From Kiritimatiellia bacterium (GTDB taxonomy: Bacteria > Verrucomicrobiota > Kiritimatiellia > JAFGHX01), in assembly GCA_016929905.1 (NCBI GenBank), contig JAFGHX010000285.1, forward strand, positions 1-64,000: a stretch of DNA of 64,000 bases, in the 5' to 3' direction. Shown here piece by piece: positions 8,479 to 16,999 of this stretch (within the stretch, counting starts at the first letter, position 1; each line of letters begins with the position of its first letter). A program made the translations under genes and the position numbers. Under the pieces are notes generated by a model. That model saw nothing but the letters and a program-made list of their open reading frames with translations. It was not told where the DNA came from and made no database searches.

Positions 8479-10268
8479 GCGAAGACACCCAGAGATTGGC
8501 GTACTTGACCGAGGGCTACCTCGAAGGAAGCCTTGCGCCCTCCGAGCGCACCGAGCTGAACAGGCGCCTGAAACGGTCGCGTAAGGATACGGCGTTCTTC
8601 CTGGAACAGGTGAACCTGTCCAACGTGCTCGGCGAGTTGAACCGGGCCGGGACCTTCTTCGAGGCCACTCGGGATCGTGTCCTGGGCGCGATGACTCACG
8701 AACAGGCCCGGATGTGGGTTCCCGATTCTGCCGGCAAGCCTCAGATGCCGGCACGTCGAGCGGATCGGCCAGTGGCGCGGAGGCCTGCGCCGCGTCAAGC
8801 CGGGACGGGACGTCATGGCGGCCTGGCGGGCGCGGCTCCGCCCGCGCCGCCTCGCCGGGCGATCTTCGCCTGGTGTCGCACGGCCGCCGCGGCCGCGATT
8901 CTTGTCGCGCTGGGCTTGCTGCTGAACAAGCAGTTCGACCTGCTGCCCCCGCCCGCTGCCGCGGCCGTCATCGCGCAGGTCAGACAACTGCGCGGCCGTT
9001 GCACGCTCCGGACGGCGGGCGGCGAACTGGACATCCGGCGCACGTCACCGGCCCGACGGGGCGACATCGTCTTGACTCAGGGGGCCGACAGCGCCGCGGA
9101 GGTCTCGCTGCCGGACGGCACGCGTTTCGACCTGCAGGCCGACGCGGGCCTGACGCTGGGGGCCAGTCCGCCGCTTGCGGGCCGGCAGTGGCCGGTGAAA
9201 GACCGGCATCGTTTCCATCTCACAACCGGCCGGATGGAGGCGGACGTCGTGAAACGCCCGGCCGGGGAACCGGTCGTCATTGCGACCTCGCATGCCGAGA
9301 TCTTCGTGCTCGGCACACGGTTCGTCGTGGCGGCCATGCCCGATGCGACGCGGGTGGACATGCGGGACGGCCAAGTGGAAGTCGTCTGCCGGGCCAACGC
9401 TCGAAGCGCCACCCTCAGTTCGGGCGCACACGCGCTGATCGGCGAGACGATCCACATCGTCGAGGCGCCCATCGTCCATGTACCCCGTCCCGCCGCCCTC
9501 GGGCCGCTCGCGCTCTACACGTTCACGGAAGGCCTGGGCGTTCTGGTTCACGACGTGTCGGGAGTCGGCCAACCCCTGAATCTGCTCATCGCCGACCCGA
9601 CGGCGGTGCACTGGTTGCCCGGCGGCGGGCTGGCCGTGGACCGGCCGACGACCATCGCGTCCCAGGAGCCGGCCAGGAAGATCGCCGAAGCCTGCCGGCG
9701 CACCCACGCGCTCACCGTCGAGCTCTGGATCCAGCCCGGCCACATCATACAGCCCGTCCGAGCCATCACAAAGGGGTACTACCCCTTGCGGATCGTCACG
9801 ATGTCCGCCGGGCCCGGCGCATGCAATTTCTGCGTCGGACAGGGCTACGACGTCGCGGCATCCCGCTATGTAGGCCGCCTGCGCACGACGGAGACGGGGC
9901 GCGGAGGGGAGCCGCAGTTCTATACGCCGGCCGGCTCCGTTCGGATCCGACCCACGCACCTGGTGTTTACCCGGCGCGCCAACGGCATGCTGGGAGTTTA
10001 CGTCGACGCCAGGGCGCAGGCGCTGACCGACCACAAGCTGGACCAGCAGGCGCGCGCACGCAACGCCGTGCCGGGCGATTTCTCGAACTGGGACCCGACC
10101 ATGGCCTTGACGGTGGCCAACGTCACGTCGCACGACCGCCCCTGGCTCGGCACGCTCTACCGCGTCGCGATCTACGACCGTGCCCTGGCCCCTGCCGAGA
10201 TTGCGCGTAACTACCAGGCCGGATTCGGCCCGAAACCCCTCGCGACCGGCAGGCAACCCGCGCCATAG
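8475..10268 (+). CDS. FecR-domain / LamG-domain membrane protein, likely anti-sigma regulator
   Basis: A 597-residue protein. Residues 1-80 form a charged, helical N-terminal part that could hold the sigma factor in the cytoplasm; no zinc-binding HxxxCxxC is seen. A proline/arginine-rich linker follows, then one membrane helix (about 129-150, AAAAAILVALGLLLNKQ). Outside the membrane is a FecR-like domain (about 165-330; SLPDGTRFDLQADAGLTL, GTRFVVAAMPDATRVDMRDG) and then a LamG/concanavalin-like domain (about 335-585; ALYTFTEGLGV, HALTVELWIQPGH). The start overlaps the sigma stop. This FecR-LamG fusion is typical of PVC bacteria and may sense a glycan or wall ligand; no TonB receptor is present, so the classic FecA route is not supported. 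Confidence 0.85.
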   Translation: MSEDTQRLAYLTEGYLEGSLAPSERTELNRRLKRSRKDTAFFLEQVNLSNVLGELNRAGTFFEATRDRVLGAMTHEQARMWVPDSAGKPQMPARRADRPVARRPAPRQAGTGRHGGLAGAAPPAPPRRAIFAWCRTAAAAAILVALGLLLNKQFDLLPPPAAAAVIAQVRQLRGRCTLRTAGGELDIRRTSPARRGDIVLTQGADSAAEVSLPDGTRFDLQADAGLTLGASPPLAGRQWPVKDRHRFHLTTGRMEADVVKRPAGEPVVIATSHAEIFVLGTRFVVAAMPDATRVDMRDGQVEVVCRANARSATLSSGAHALIGETIHIVEAPIVHVPRPAALGPLALYTFTEGLGVLVHDVSGVGQPLNLLIADPTAVHWLPGGGLAVDRPTTIASQEPARKIAEACRRTHALTVELWIQPGHIIQPVRAITKGYYPLRIVTMSAGPGACNFCVGQGYDVAASRYVGRLRTTETGRGGEPQFYTPAGSVRIRPTHLVFTRRANGMLGVYVDARAQALTDHKLDQQARARNAVPGDFSNWDPTMALTVANVTSHDRPWLGTLYRVAIYDRALAPAEIARNYQAGFGPKPLATGRQPAP

Positions 10269-10293
10269 GCCGCCTCTGCACAGCCGGCTTTTT

Positions 10294-10326
10294 TGTTACA
10301 CCCGCCCGGATTCCCGGAACAGTAGG
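10294..10326 (+). promoter_or_regulatory. Bipartite element TGTTACA...CGGAACAGTA, copy 2
   Basis: Same 33-bp spacing as copy 1, 50 nt upstream of the start of the first C1 peptidase gene. It sits immediately after an AGCCGGCTTTTTT tract following the FecR gene, which may act as a weak terminator. Confidence 0.7.
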
Positions 10327-10376
10327 CAAATCGCGGCAAACTGGTGAATCCGTTAAGTGGAATTGGAGGGAGCCCG

Positions 10377-13300
10377 ATGAAGCCGTCCTGTCGCCTGCTG
10401 CTGGTGCCGCTTGCTGTTTGTTTCCTGGCAACCGCCGATCGCGTGTCTGCCGCGACCACCATCAAGGCCGCCATCTTCGGAAACACCGGCAATCCATGGG
10501 CGCCGCCTCTTCGTGAGGCCCTCACCGACAGGGAGCAACATGCCGACTATGATTTTGATGTGGACTACATATCGGCAACACAAATACGGAACGGCAATCT
10601 GATTTCGCAAGGCTACGACGTTGTCCTGTTGCCGGGAGGAGACCATGCCGGTTTCTATGTGAGTCTGAAGGACGCGGGGCTCACGGCTATTCGAGACTTC
10701 ATAAGCGACGGAGGCGGGTATGTCGGGATTTGTGCCGGCGCGCTGCTGGCCTGCTGTCATGTCTCAAATACCGTCAACTACCTGGAGATCATCGATGCGG
10801 ATTGGTCATCCTGGTACAACGGCTACTTCTCATGTGAAGTGACCATACCGTCAAGCACCGGAGAGTTGGACATATTCCGAACGTCATTGTTGGGCCGCGA
10901 CGTAAAGATCAAACACTGCAATGGGCCCGTTTTCAAACGCAAGAACTCGAGTCTGCCGGACTATGTCGTACTGGCGACCTACACAAATGTGCCGGCCAGC
11001 CAACGAAGCACAATGGAGGGAAGGCCGGCGATCGTTGCCGGAACGTACGGCAATGGCCGGGTGGCCGTCAGCGGCCCCCATCCTGAGAGTCCTCTGGAAC
11101 CCGATGCGCTGCCGATACTTGAGGATATGGTCATATGGGTAGCCGGCTATTCCGCCGGCGGCGGCCCCACTGTGCCATCGGCACCGAGCAGCCTGGCGGC
11201 AACGCCTCTCTCCACCACCCGGATCAAGCTGACCTGGAAGGACAACAGCAGCAACGAGACGACATTCAAGATCGACCGCCGCCGGAGCGGCACGTCGACG
11301 TGGGCGCGCATCGCGGAGCCGGCGGCCAACGCGACAACGCACGCCGACAGCGGCCTGCTGCCCGCGACCCACTTCTACTACAAGGTCAAGGCGTACAACG
11401 CCGCGGGCAACTCGCCATACTCCAACGTGGCGGCCGTGACCACGCCGGACGACGTGCGTTCGAGCCACGACCGCAGCCTCGAGAACGCGTTCCCCCCCAT
11501 CGGCACGCAAGTCATCGGGAACTGCGGGGTCTGGGCCTCGACCTATTATTCCGGGACCTACGTGATCGCGAAGGTCGAAGGCTGGAACGCGAAGAGCGGC
11601 GGGGACGCGTACCGCTGCTCGGTGCCGTGGACGTTCAACCTGCTCAGCGGCGGCGAGGGGCGGTACGGCCACGCGAACCGCTTCGATCGTTACACGCTGC
11701 ACATCCAGCACGGGCTCGCCACGCTGGCCGAATTCCCCCGCGGCACGCCCAACACCTACACATCCTGGTGCACCGACCCCGCCGTCTGGCGCAACGCCAT
11801 CAGCCGCCGCGCGCTCGCGCAGAAGGAAATTTCCGGGCTCTGGACACCCGCCGGGCTGGCTGAGCTCAAACAGCATCTCGCGGACTCGCGCTACGGCCTC
11901 ACGATGCAGACCGAATCGCCGACCTCCGGCAACTGGCAGTGGGCCACGATCCAGGACGACCCCTCGACCACCGCAGACGACGCGTTTGTTGGCGAAACCG
12001 CCTGCTACGTCGTCAGAGACCTCACCGACGGCGGGCACACGATGGCGCTCGTCGGCTGGAACGACAACATATGGGTCGACGTCAACGCGAACAACCAGGT
12101 CGACCCCGGCGAGAAGGGCGCGCTCAAGATCGCCGACTCGCACGGGCTGGGCAAGTGGTACGAGAACGAGGGGTTCATCTGGCTGGCCTACGACGCGATG
12201 TGGCCGGTTTCGGCCGTCGCCAACGGCCCGACGGCGAATCGGGTTCCGGCCTTCAACGAGGGCAAGTCGTGGTGCATCGAGCACAGAACCAACCCGTACT
12301 CGCCGAGACTCCTCGCCGAGTTCACGCTGCAGACCGCCGCACGCGGCGACGTCCGGCTCACATTCCACCGTGTCGCGCAAGACGCCGTGCCGCCATTCTC
12401 ACATCCGGCCGCGTCGTGGCAGGGGCTCGTCTTCTCCAAGCAGTTCGAGGACAACCCGGACCGCTACGGGTTCGACGGCAACACCTATTCGAGCTCCGAC
12501 GCCGCCCCCGACGGGACGTTCGTGTTCGATCTCACGGATATCGCGCCGGCCGGCGACCCGGCCGGCTCCGACTGGCGCTATGTGATGGAAGTCTCGGATA
12601 CCACCGCCGGCAAGCCCCTCATCGTGAAGTCATTCAACGTGATCGACCCGACCCGCGGCGACGCGACGGTCGCCGCGGCCAACGTGCCGATCAGCGTCGA
12701 CAACGGCGGCAACTGGCTCTGGGCCGACTACCCCGGCCCGGAGGCGAAGGTCGAAAGAGGGGCGGTCTGGAAGTATCGCAAGGGGACGGGCGAAGCGTCC
12801 GTGCCGCCGACCACGTGGCGAACCGCACGCTTCGACGATTCCGGCTGGGCGGCCGGCCCTACCCCGATCGGCTACGGCAGCACGTATCGCGCCACCGTAC
12901 TCGACGACATGCGAAACAGCTACTCCTCCGTCTTCCTCCGCAACGCATTCAGCATTCAGCATTCCACACTCGTCAATGCCCTCAGCCTCTGGGCGCAATT
13001 CGACGACGGGTTCATCATGTGGATCAACGGCGAGGAAGTCGCGCGCGTGAACGTCGCCGGCGACCCCGGCACGTTCGTGCCGCACGATGCCTTCGCCGCG
13101 AGCAACCTGAGTTCCGCCTGGTCGAACGTGCTGACCGGCGCACGGATACCGACGCTGCGCGACGGGACCAACGTGGTCGCCGTACAGGTGTTCAACCGCT
13201 CGCTCGACAGCGGCGACCTCACGTTCGACGGGGAGTTATCCGTTATTCGTTATTCGTTATCCGTGGGAGAAGACGCGGACCAAGACGCGATGCCGGACGA

Positions 13301-13676
13301 TTGGGAAATCGCCCACTTCGGCGGGACCGCACAGCAGGCCATGGACGGCGACGCCGACGGCGACGGGATGTCGAACCTGGACGAGTACATCGCGGGGACA
13401 GACCCGACAGCCGGCGCGCAGTACTTCGGCGTGGACCTGCAGCTGATCGCGGGCAAGATCGTCGTGTCTCTGCCGACAGTCGAGGCTGCGGGCAGCGGGT
13501 ATGCGGGAACCTCGCGCCGCTACACCTTGGAAGGACGCCCGGAGCCGTCCGGTATATGGCAGGCGATGCCCGGCTGCGAGAATGTGCCCGGCACGGGGCA
13601 GCCCCTATTCTATACGAATGCAAATCCTGCAGGCGTCATGACCTACCGGGCACGCGTGTGGCTCGAGGACCTGTGA
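10377..13676 (+). CDS. Exported protein: GATase-like (BPL_N) domain - FN3 - C1 papain-like peptidase - beta-sandwich - Ca-binding - WLE tail
   Basis: A 1099-residue protein. GGAGGG 6 nt before the ATG and the signal peptide (MKPSCRLLLVPLAVCFLATA) fix the start. Residues 27-258 resemble the BPL_N class I amidotransferase-like domain (DVVLLPGGDHAGFY; nucleophile elbow YVGICAGA with C119). An FN3 domain follows (265-358), then a C1-type peptidase (363-625): Cys383 in QVIGNCGVWAS and His554 in GGHTMALVGW. The usual NSWG motif reads ADSHG, so the catalytic-Asn position carries Asp. A beta-rich region, the galactose-binding-like sandwich (790-952), the DxDxDG segment and the tail (YRARVWLEDL) complete it. 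The BPL_N part is lower in GC than the rest, which suggests a grafted domain. Probably secreted or surface-bound; its target is unknown. Confidence 0.85.
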   Translation: MKPSCRLLLVPLAVCFLATADRVSAATTIKAAIFGNTGNPWAPPLREALTDREQHADYDFDVDYISATQIRNGNLISQGYDVVLLPGGDHAGFYVSLKDAGLTAIRDFISDGGGYVGICAGALLACCHVSNTVNYLEIIDADWSSWYNGYFSCEVTIPSSTGELDIFRTSLLGRDVKIKHCNGPVFKRKNSSLPDYVVLATYTNVPASQRSTMEGRPAIVAGTYGNGRVAVSGPHPESPLEPDALPILEDMVIWVAGYSAGGGPTVPSAPSSLAATPLSTTRIKLTWKDNSSNETTFKIDRRRSGTSTWARIAEPAANATTHADSGLLPATHFYYKVKAYNAAGNSPYSNVAAVTTPDDVRSSHDRSLENAFPPIGTQVIGNCGVWASTYYSGTYVIAKVEGWNAKSGGDAYRCSVPWTFNLLSGGEGRYGHANRFDRYTLHIQHGLATLAEFPRGTPNTYTSWCTDPAVWRNAISRRALAQKEISGLWTPAGLAELKQHLADSRYGLTMQTESPTSGNWQWATIQDDPSTTADDAFVGETACYVVRDLTDGGHTMALVGWNDNIWVDVNANNQVDPGEKGALKIADSHGLGKWYENEGFIWLAYDAMWPVSAVANGPTANRVPAFNEGKSWCIEHRTNPYSPRLLAEFTLQTAARGDVRLTFHRVAQDAVPPFSHPAASWQGLVFSKQFEDNPDRYGFDGNTYSSSDAAPDGTFVFDLTDIAPAGDPAGSDWRYVMEVSDTTAGKPLIVKSFNVIDPTRGDATVAAANVPISVDNGGNWLWADYPGPEAKVERGAVWKYRKGTGEASVPPTTWRTARFDDSGWAAGPTPIGYGSTYRATVLDDMRNSYSSVFLRNAFSIQHSTLVNALSLWAQFDDGFIMWINGEEVARVNVAGDPGTFVPHDAFAASNLSSAWSNVLTGARIPTLRDGTNVVAVQVFNRSLDSGDLTFDGELSVIRYSLSVGEDADQDAMPDDWEIAHFGGTAQQAMDGDADGDGMSNLDEYIAGTDPTAGAQYFGVDLQLIAGKIVVSLPTVEAAGSGYAGTSRRYTLEGRPEPSGIWQAMPGCENVPGTGQPLFYTNANPAGVMTYRARVWLEDL
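12946..12966. repeat. Heptamer repeat CATTCAG in coding region
   Basis: CATTCAG, CATTCAG, CATTCCA are read in frame as part of FSIQHST in the beta-sandwich. Confidence 0.8.
13235..13262. repeat. Heptamer repeat GTTATYC in coding region
   Basis: GTTATCC, GTTATTC, GTTATTC, GTTATCC are read as LSVIRYSLSV. It occupies the slot held by GTCAATN repeats in the paralogs, so a different 7-mer sits at the same protein position. Confidence 0.85.
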
Positions 13677-14122
13677 GGCCCCACTCCACCCCCTCTGCCT
13701 CTAGCCCCCATATGTAGTGTTTCTGTTCTATCAAGAGGGTCCGGTGTGTGGCGCGACAGCAATTCTCATTTTGACATCACCTTCGTGGTCGGGGTGGAAC
13801 CCGACCCTCCACACGGGCCCGAAATGGACAGCTTTGGACACATAGGGGTAGGGATGCCCTTCCACGCCGTCCTCTCTCGAATGGCTGGTCATAATGCGAA
13901 TTGCTGGTATGGGTCTGGAAGTAGGCCACGGCGGGCCGCCGGCGCCTGTTTCACCACGCCAATGTCATCCGTTTGACCGAACTTATTTGTTACACCCGCC
14001 CGGAATCTCGGAACAGTAGGCGAACAACCGGCCAACGGCATGTCTTCCGCCGAGATCCGGCCGGAATCGCTCGATGAGCCGTTGGCGAGAATGAATCAAA
14101 CGCCGAACCCGGAGGTGGACTC
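13677..14122. other. Intergenic region upstream of second C1 peptidase
   Basis: No gene is supported; a 76-codon frame near 13746 has no recognisable features. The region carries the third copy of the 33-bp element and a GGAGGTGG ribosome-binding site at its right end. Confidence 0.5.
13988..14020 (+). promoter_or_regulatory. Bipartite element TGTTACA...CGGAACAGTA, copy 3
   Basis: Differs from copy 2 at only two or three of 33 positions. It lies 102 nt upstream of the second C1 peptidase start, which leaves a longer untranslated leader than at the other two sites. Confidence 0.7.
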
Positions 14123-16999
14123 ATGAGACGAAGCGTATCAAAGTCCGTTCAGGCCTTTACACTCTGTCTCCTCGCGGCCGCACTCGTCGCGACCGCCGCC
14201 CCGCCCCGCCAGCACGACCGCAGCCCGGACCAGGCTTTCCCGCCGATCGGCAGCCAGATCGGCGGCTCCTGCACAGGGTGGTCCACCACCTACTACGGCG
14301 CCGGCTACGTGCTGGCCAAGCACCAGGGCTGGAACGCGAAGACCGGCGGTTCGAATTATCGCGCCTCGCCGGTCTGGGCATTCAACCATCTCGGCAACCA
14401 CTCCACGGGCGGCTCGTGGCTGGACAACGACAACTTCATGATCAAGCATGGCATCGGGCGCTGGAGCCAGTTCTACGGCGACACGCTTTGCCGGAACCTC
14501 GCCTACTGCACCGACCCGGCCGTCTGGCGCGCCGCGTTGCCCTGGCGCATGAAGACGACAAAGATCATCAGCAGCGTCGACACGAGCACCGGACTGACCG
14601 CGCTCAAGACGACCCTGTACGACGACCGCTGGGCCATCACCATGGAGACCCATTCGCCGAACTCGTACCCGCATTGGGTCTGGACAACCATCCTCGACGA
14701 TCCCGCGACAACGGCAGACGACGCGGTTGTCGGCCAGACGGCGTGCTCGTTTGTCCACACAAACCGCGGCGGCGGGCATCATATGGCGATCGTCGGATGG
14801 AACGACGACATCTGGGTCGACGTGAACCAGAACAGCCGCCTGGATGCCGGCGAGAAAGGCGCGCTCAAGATCGCGGAGTCGCACGGCACGGCCAAAGGCA
14901 ACAACGGCTTCTACTGGCTGGCCTATGACGCGATCAAGGCGGTCTCGGCGGTCGCGAACGGCCCGAAAACCGACCGCGCCGCGGCCATCGTGAACGGCAA
15001 GGTCTATTGCGTCCAACGCCGCGACAGTCCCCATGTGCCGCGATTGCTGGCCCAATTCACGCTGCAGACCGCCAGGCGCGACGAGATTCGGATGGTCTTC
15101 CACCGCACCACGATCGACGACACGCCGCCCTTGAGCCCACAAGCCTCATGGACGCCCGAGCTGTTCGGCCGCAACCATAAGGGCGATTCGGTCCTCGCCG
15201 GGTTCGACGGCCTGAACCACGACGCCAACCCCTCGGCCGCGCCGGACGGCACCTTCGTGTTCGACCTCACGGACATCGCGCCATCCGGCGACCTAACCGC
15301 CGCGACGTGGCGCTACGTCATGCAGCTCACCGACCGGAAGTCGGGCCGGCCCGTCACGCTCAACGCGTTCAAGCTGATCGACGCCACGCACGGCGACGCC
15401 ACCGCCGTCGCGGCAGGCCTGCCCATGAGTGTCGATAACGGCACGAAATACGTCTGGATCGACTATCCCGGCAACATCACGCCGCCGCCCGCCGCGCCCG
15501 ACAACCTCGTGGCCGCCGCACAGTCGGCCTCGCGGATCCGGCTGACCTGGCGCGACAACAGCTCGGACGAGACGGGCTTCAAAATCGACCGGCGCCGGAG
15601 CGGAACCGACACCTGGGACCGCATCGCCGAGCCGAGCGCCAACACCACCTCGCACGCCGATTCGGGCCTGCCCGCCGAAACCCACTTCTACTATCAGGTC
15701 AAGGCGCACAACGCCGCCGGCAACTCGCCGTACTCGAACGTCGCCACGGCGACGACGCCGACCGACCTGCAGCCGCCTGCCGCGCCGGAGAACCTGACGG
15801 CGACCGCCGTCTCCCCCACCCGCATCGACCTGAGCTGGACCGACAACAGCGACGCCGAAACCCAATTCAAGATCGACCGCCGCCGGAGCGGAACGGACGT
15901 GTGGGTCCGCATCGCCTCGCCAACGGCGGACGCCACGGCCTACGGCGATACCGGCCTCGAATCCGACACGACGTACTACTACCAAGTCAAGGCCTACAAC
16001 GCCGCCGGCAACTCGCCGTATTCCAACGGCGCGGCCGCCCGGACGACGAAGCCGGCGGACGACGCGGTCCCGCAAGCCGCGACATGGAAATACGCCCGAG
16101 GAACCGGCGAAGCCTCCACACCGGGCCACGCCTGGCGCGTTTCGGGTTTCGACGATTCCGCATGGGCCTCCGGCCCGGCCCCGTTCGGCTACGGCGACGG
16201 CCCCTACGGCACGACGCTGTCCGGCATGCAGAACACGTATCCGTCCGTCTTCCTGCGCAAGGCGTTCGACATTCGGAATGCGGCGCTCGTCAATGAGGTG
16301 CGCCTGTGGGCGCTGTACGACGACGGGTTCGTGATGTGGCTCAACGGCGAGGAGGTCGCACGCGTCAACATGCCCGATGCGCCAGGTGCGCCCGTGGCCT
16401 GTGACGGGCTCGCCGTGAACAGCATCGGGCCATCCGAATGGGCCGCCACGTTGACCGGCGGCGCGCTGCCCGAGCTGCGAACCGGCGCCAATGTATTGGC
16501 CGTCCAGGTGTTCAACTGCGCGCTGACCAGCAGTGACCTCACGTTCGACGCTCAATTGTCGATCGTCAATAGTCAATTGTCAATCGAGGCAGACGCCGAC
16601 CGGGACGGCATGCCCGACGCGTGGGAGACGGCCTATCTGTCGGATCTGCCCGATCCGTCCGATCGGTCCGACTCGGCTGACCCCGACGGCGACGGGCTGT
16701 CGAACCTGGCGGAGTACATCGCGGGAACCGATCCGACCGCGGGGGCGCAGTACTTCGGCGCGGACGTGCGCTTGGCCGGGGGCCGCATCGTCGTATCCGT
16801 GCCCACGATCGAGGCGGCGGGCAGCGGGTACACGGGGACTACGCGGCACTACACGTTGCAGGCACGTGCCGAGCCCGCCGGCGAGTGGCGGCCGCTGCCG
16901 GGCTTCGAAAACGTGGCCGGTACGGGGCTCACCCTGTCCTACACGAACACGAGCGCCACGGGTGTTACGCTGTACCGGGCCCGGGTCTGGCTGGAGTAG
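14123..16999 (+). CDS. Exported C1 papain-like peptidase - FN3 x2 - beta-sandwich - Ca-binding - WLE tail
   Basis: A 958-residue paralog of the preceding peptidase without the BPL_N domain. A signal peptide (residues about 1-26, LCLLAAALVATAAP) leads straight into the peptidase: Cys50 in QIGGSCTGWST and His219 in GGGHHMAIVGW. The NSWG position reads AESHG, so the usual catalytic Asn is Glu. After a beta-rich region come two FN3 domains (about 453-650), the galactose-binding-like sandwich (about 652-815; FDDSAW, PFGYGDGPYGTT), the DxDxDG segment and the tail ending YRARVWLE. GGAGGTGG precedes the ATG. The gene end overlaps the convergent histidine kinase gene by 35 bp. Likely a secreted peptidase or binding protein; the altered triad makes activity uncertain. 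Confidence 0.87.
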   Translation: MRRSVSKSVQAFTLCLLAAALVATAAPPRQHDRSPDQAFPPIGSQIGGSCTGWSTTYYGAGYVLAKHQGWNAKTGGSNYRASPVWAFNHLGNHSTGGSWLDNDNFMIKHGIGRWSQFYGDTLCRNLAYCTDPAVWRAALPWRMKTTKIISSVDTSTGLTALKTTLYDDRWAITMETHSPNSYPHWVWTTILDDPATTADDAVVGQTACSFVHTNRGGGHHMAIVGWNDDIWVDVNQNSRLDAGEKGALKIAESHGTAKGNNGFYWLAYDAIKAVSAVANGPKTDRAAAIVNGKVYCVQRRDSPHVPRLLAQFTLQTARRDEIRMVFHRTTIDDTPPLSPQASWTPELFGRNHKGDSVLAGFDGLNHDANPSAAPDGTFVFDLTDIAPSGDLTAATWRYVMQLTDRKSGRPVTLNAFKLIDATHGDATAVAAGLPMSVDNGTKYVWIDYPGNITPPPAAPDNLVAAAQSASRIRLTWRDNSSDETGFKIDRRRSGTDTWDRIAEPSANTTSHADSGLPAETHFYYQVKAHNAAGNSPYSNVATATTPTDLQPPAAPENLTATAVSPTRIDLSWTDNSDAETQFKIDRRRSGTDVWVRIASPTADATAYGDTGLESDTTYYYQVKAYNAAGNSPYSNGAAARTTKPADDAVPQAATWKYARGTGEASTPGHAWRVSGFDDSAWASGPAPFGYGDGPYGTTLSGMQNTYPSVFLRKAFDIRNAALVNEVRLWALYDDGFVMWLNGEEVARVNMPDAPGAPVACDGLAVNSIGPSEWAATLTGGALPELRTGANVLAVQVFNCALTSSDLTFDAQLSIVNSQLSIEADADRDGMPDAWETAYLSDLPDPSDRSDSADPDGDGLSNLAEYIAGTDPTAGAQYFGADVRLAGGRIVVSVPTIEAAGSGYTGTTRHYTLQARAEPAGEWRPLPGFENVAGTGLTLSYTNTSATGVTLYRARVWLE
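16558..16585. repeat. Heptamer repeat GTCRATN in coding region
   Basis: GTCGATC, GTCAATA, GTCAATT, GTCAATC are read in frame as SIVNSQLSI, matching the first gene of the window base for base except one position. Confidence 0.85.

Noticed and set aside
8475..10268. Classic FecA-FecR-FecI iron signalling
   Set aside because: The FecR domain is fused to LamG and no TonB-dependent receptor is nearby, so an iron role is not supported.
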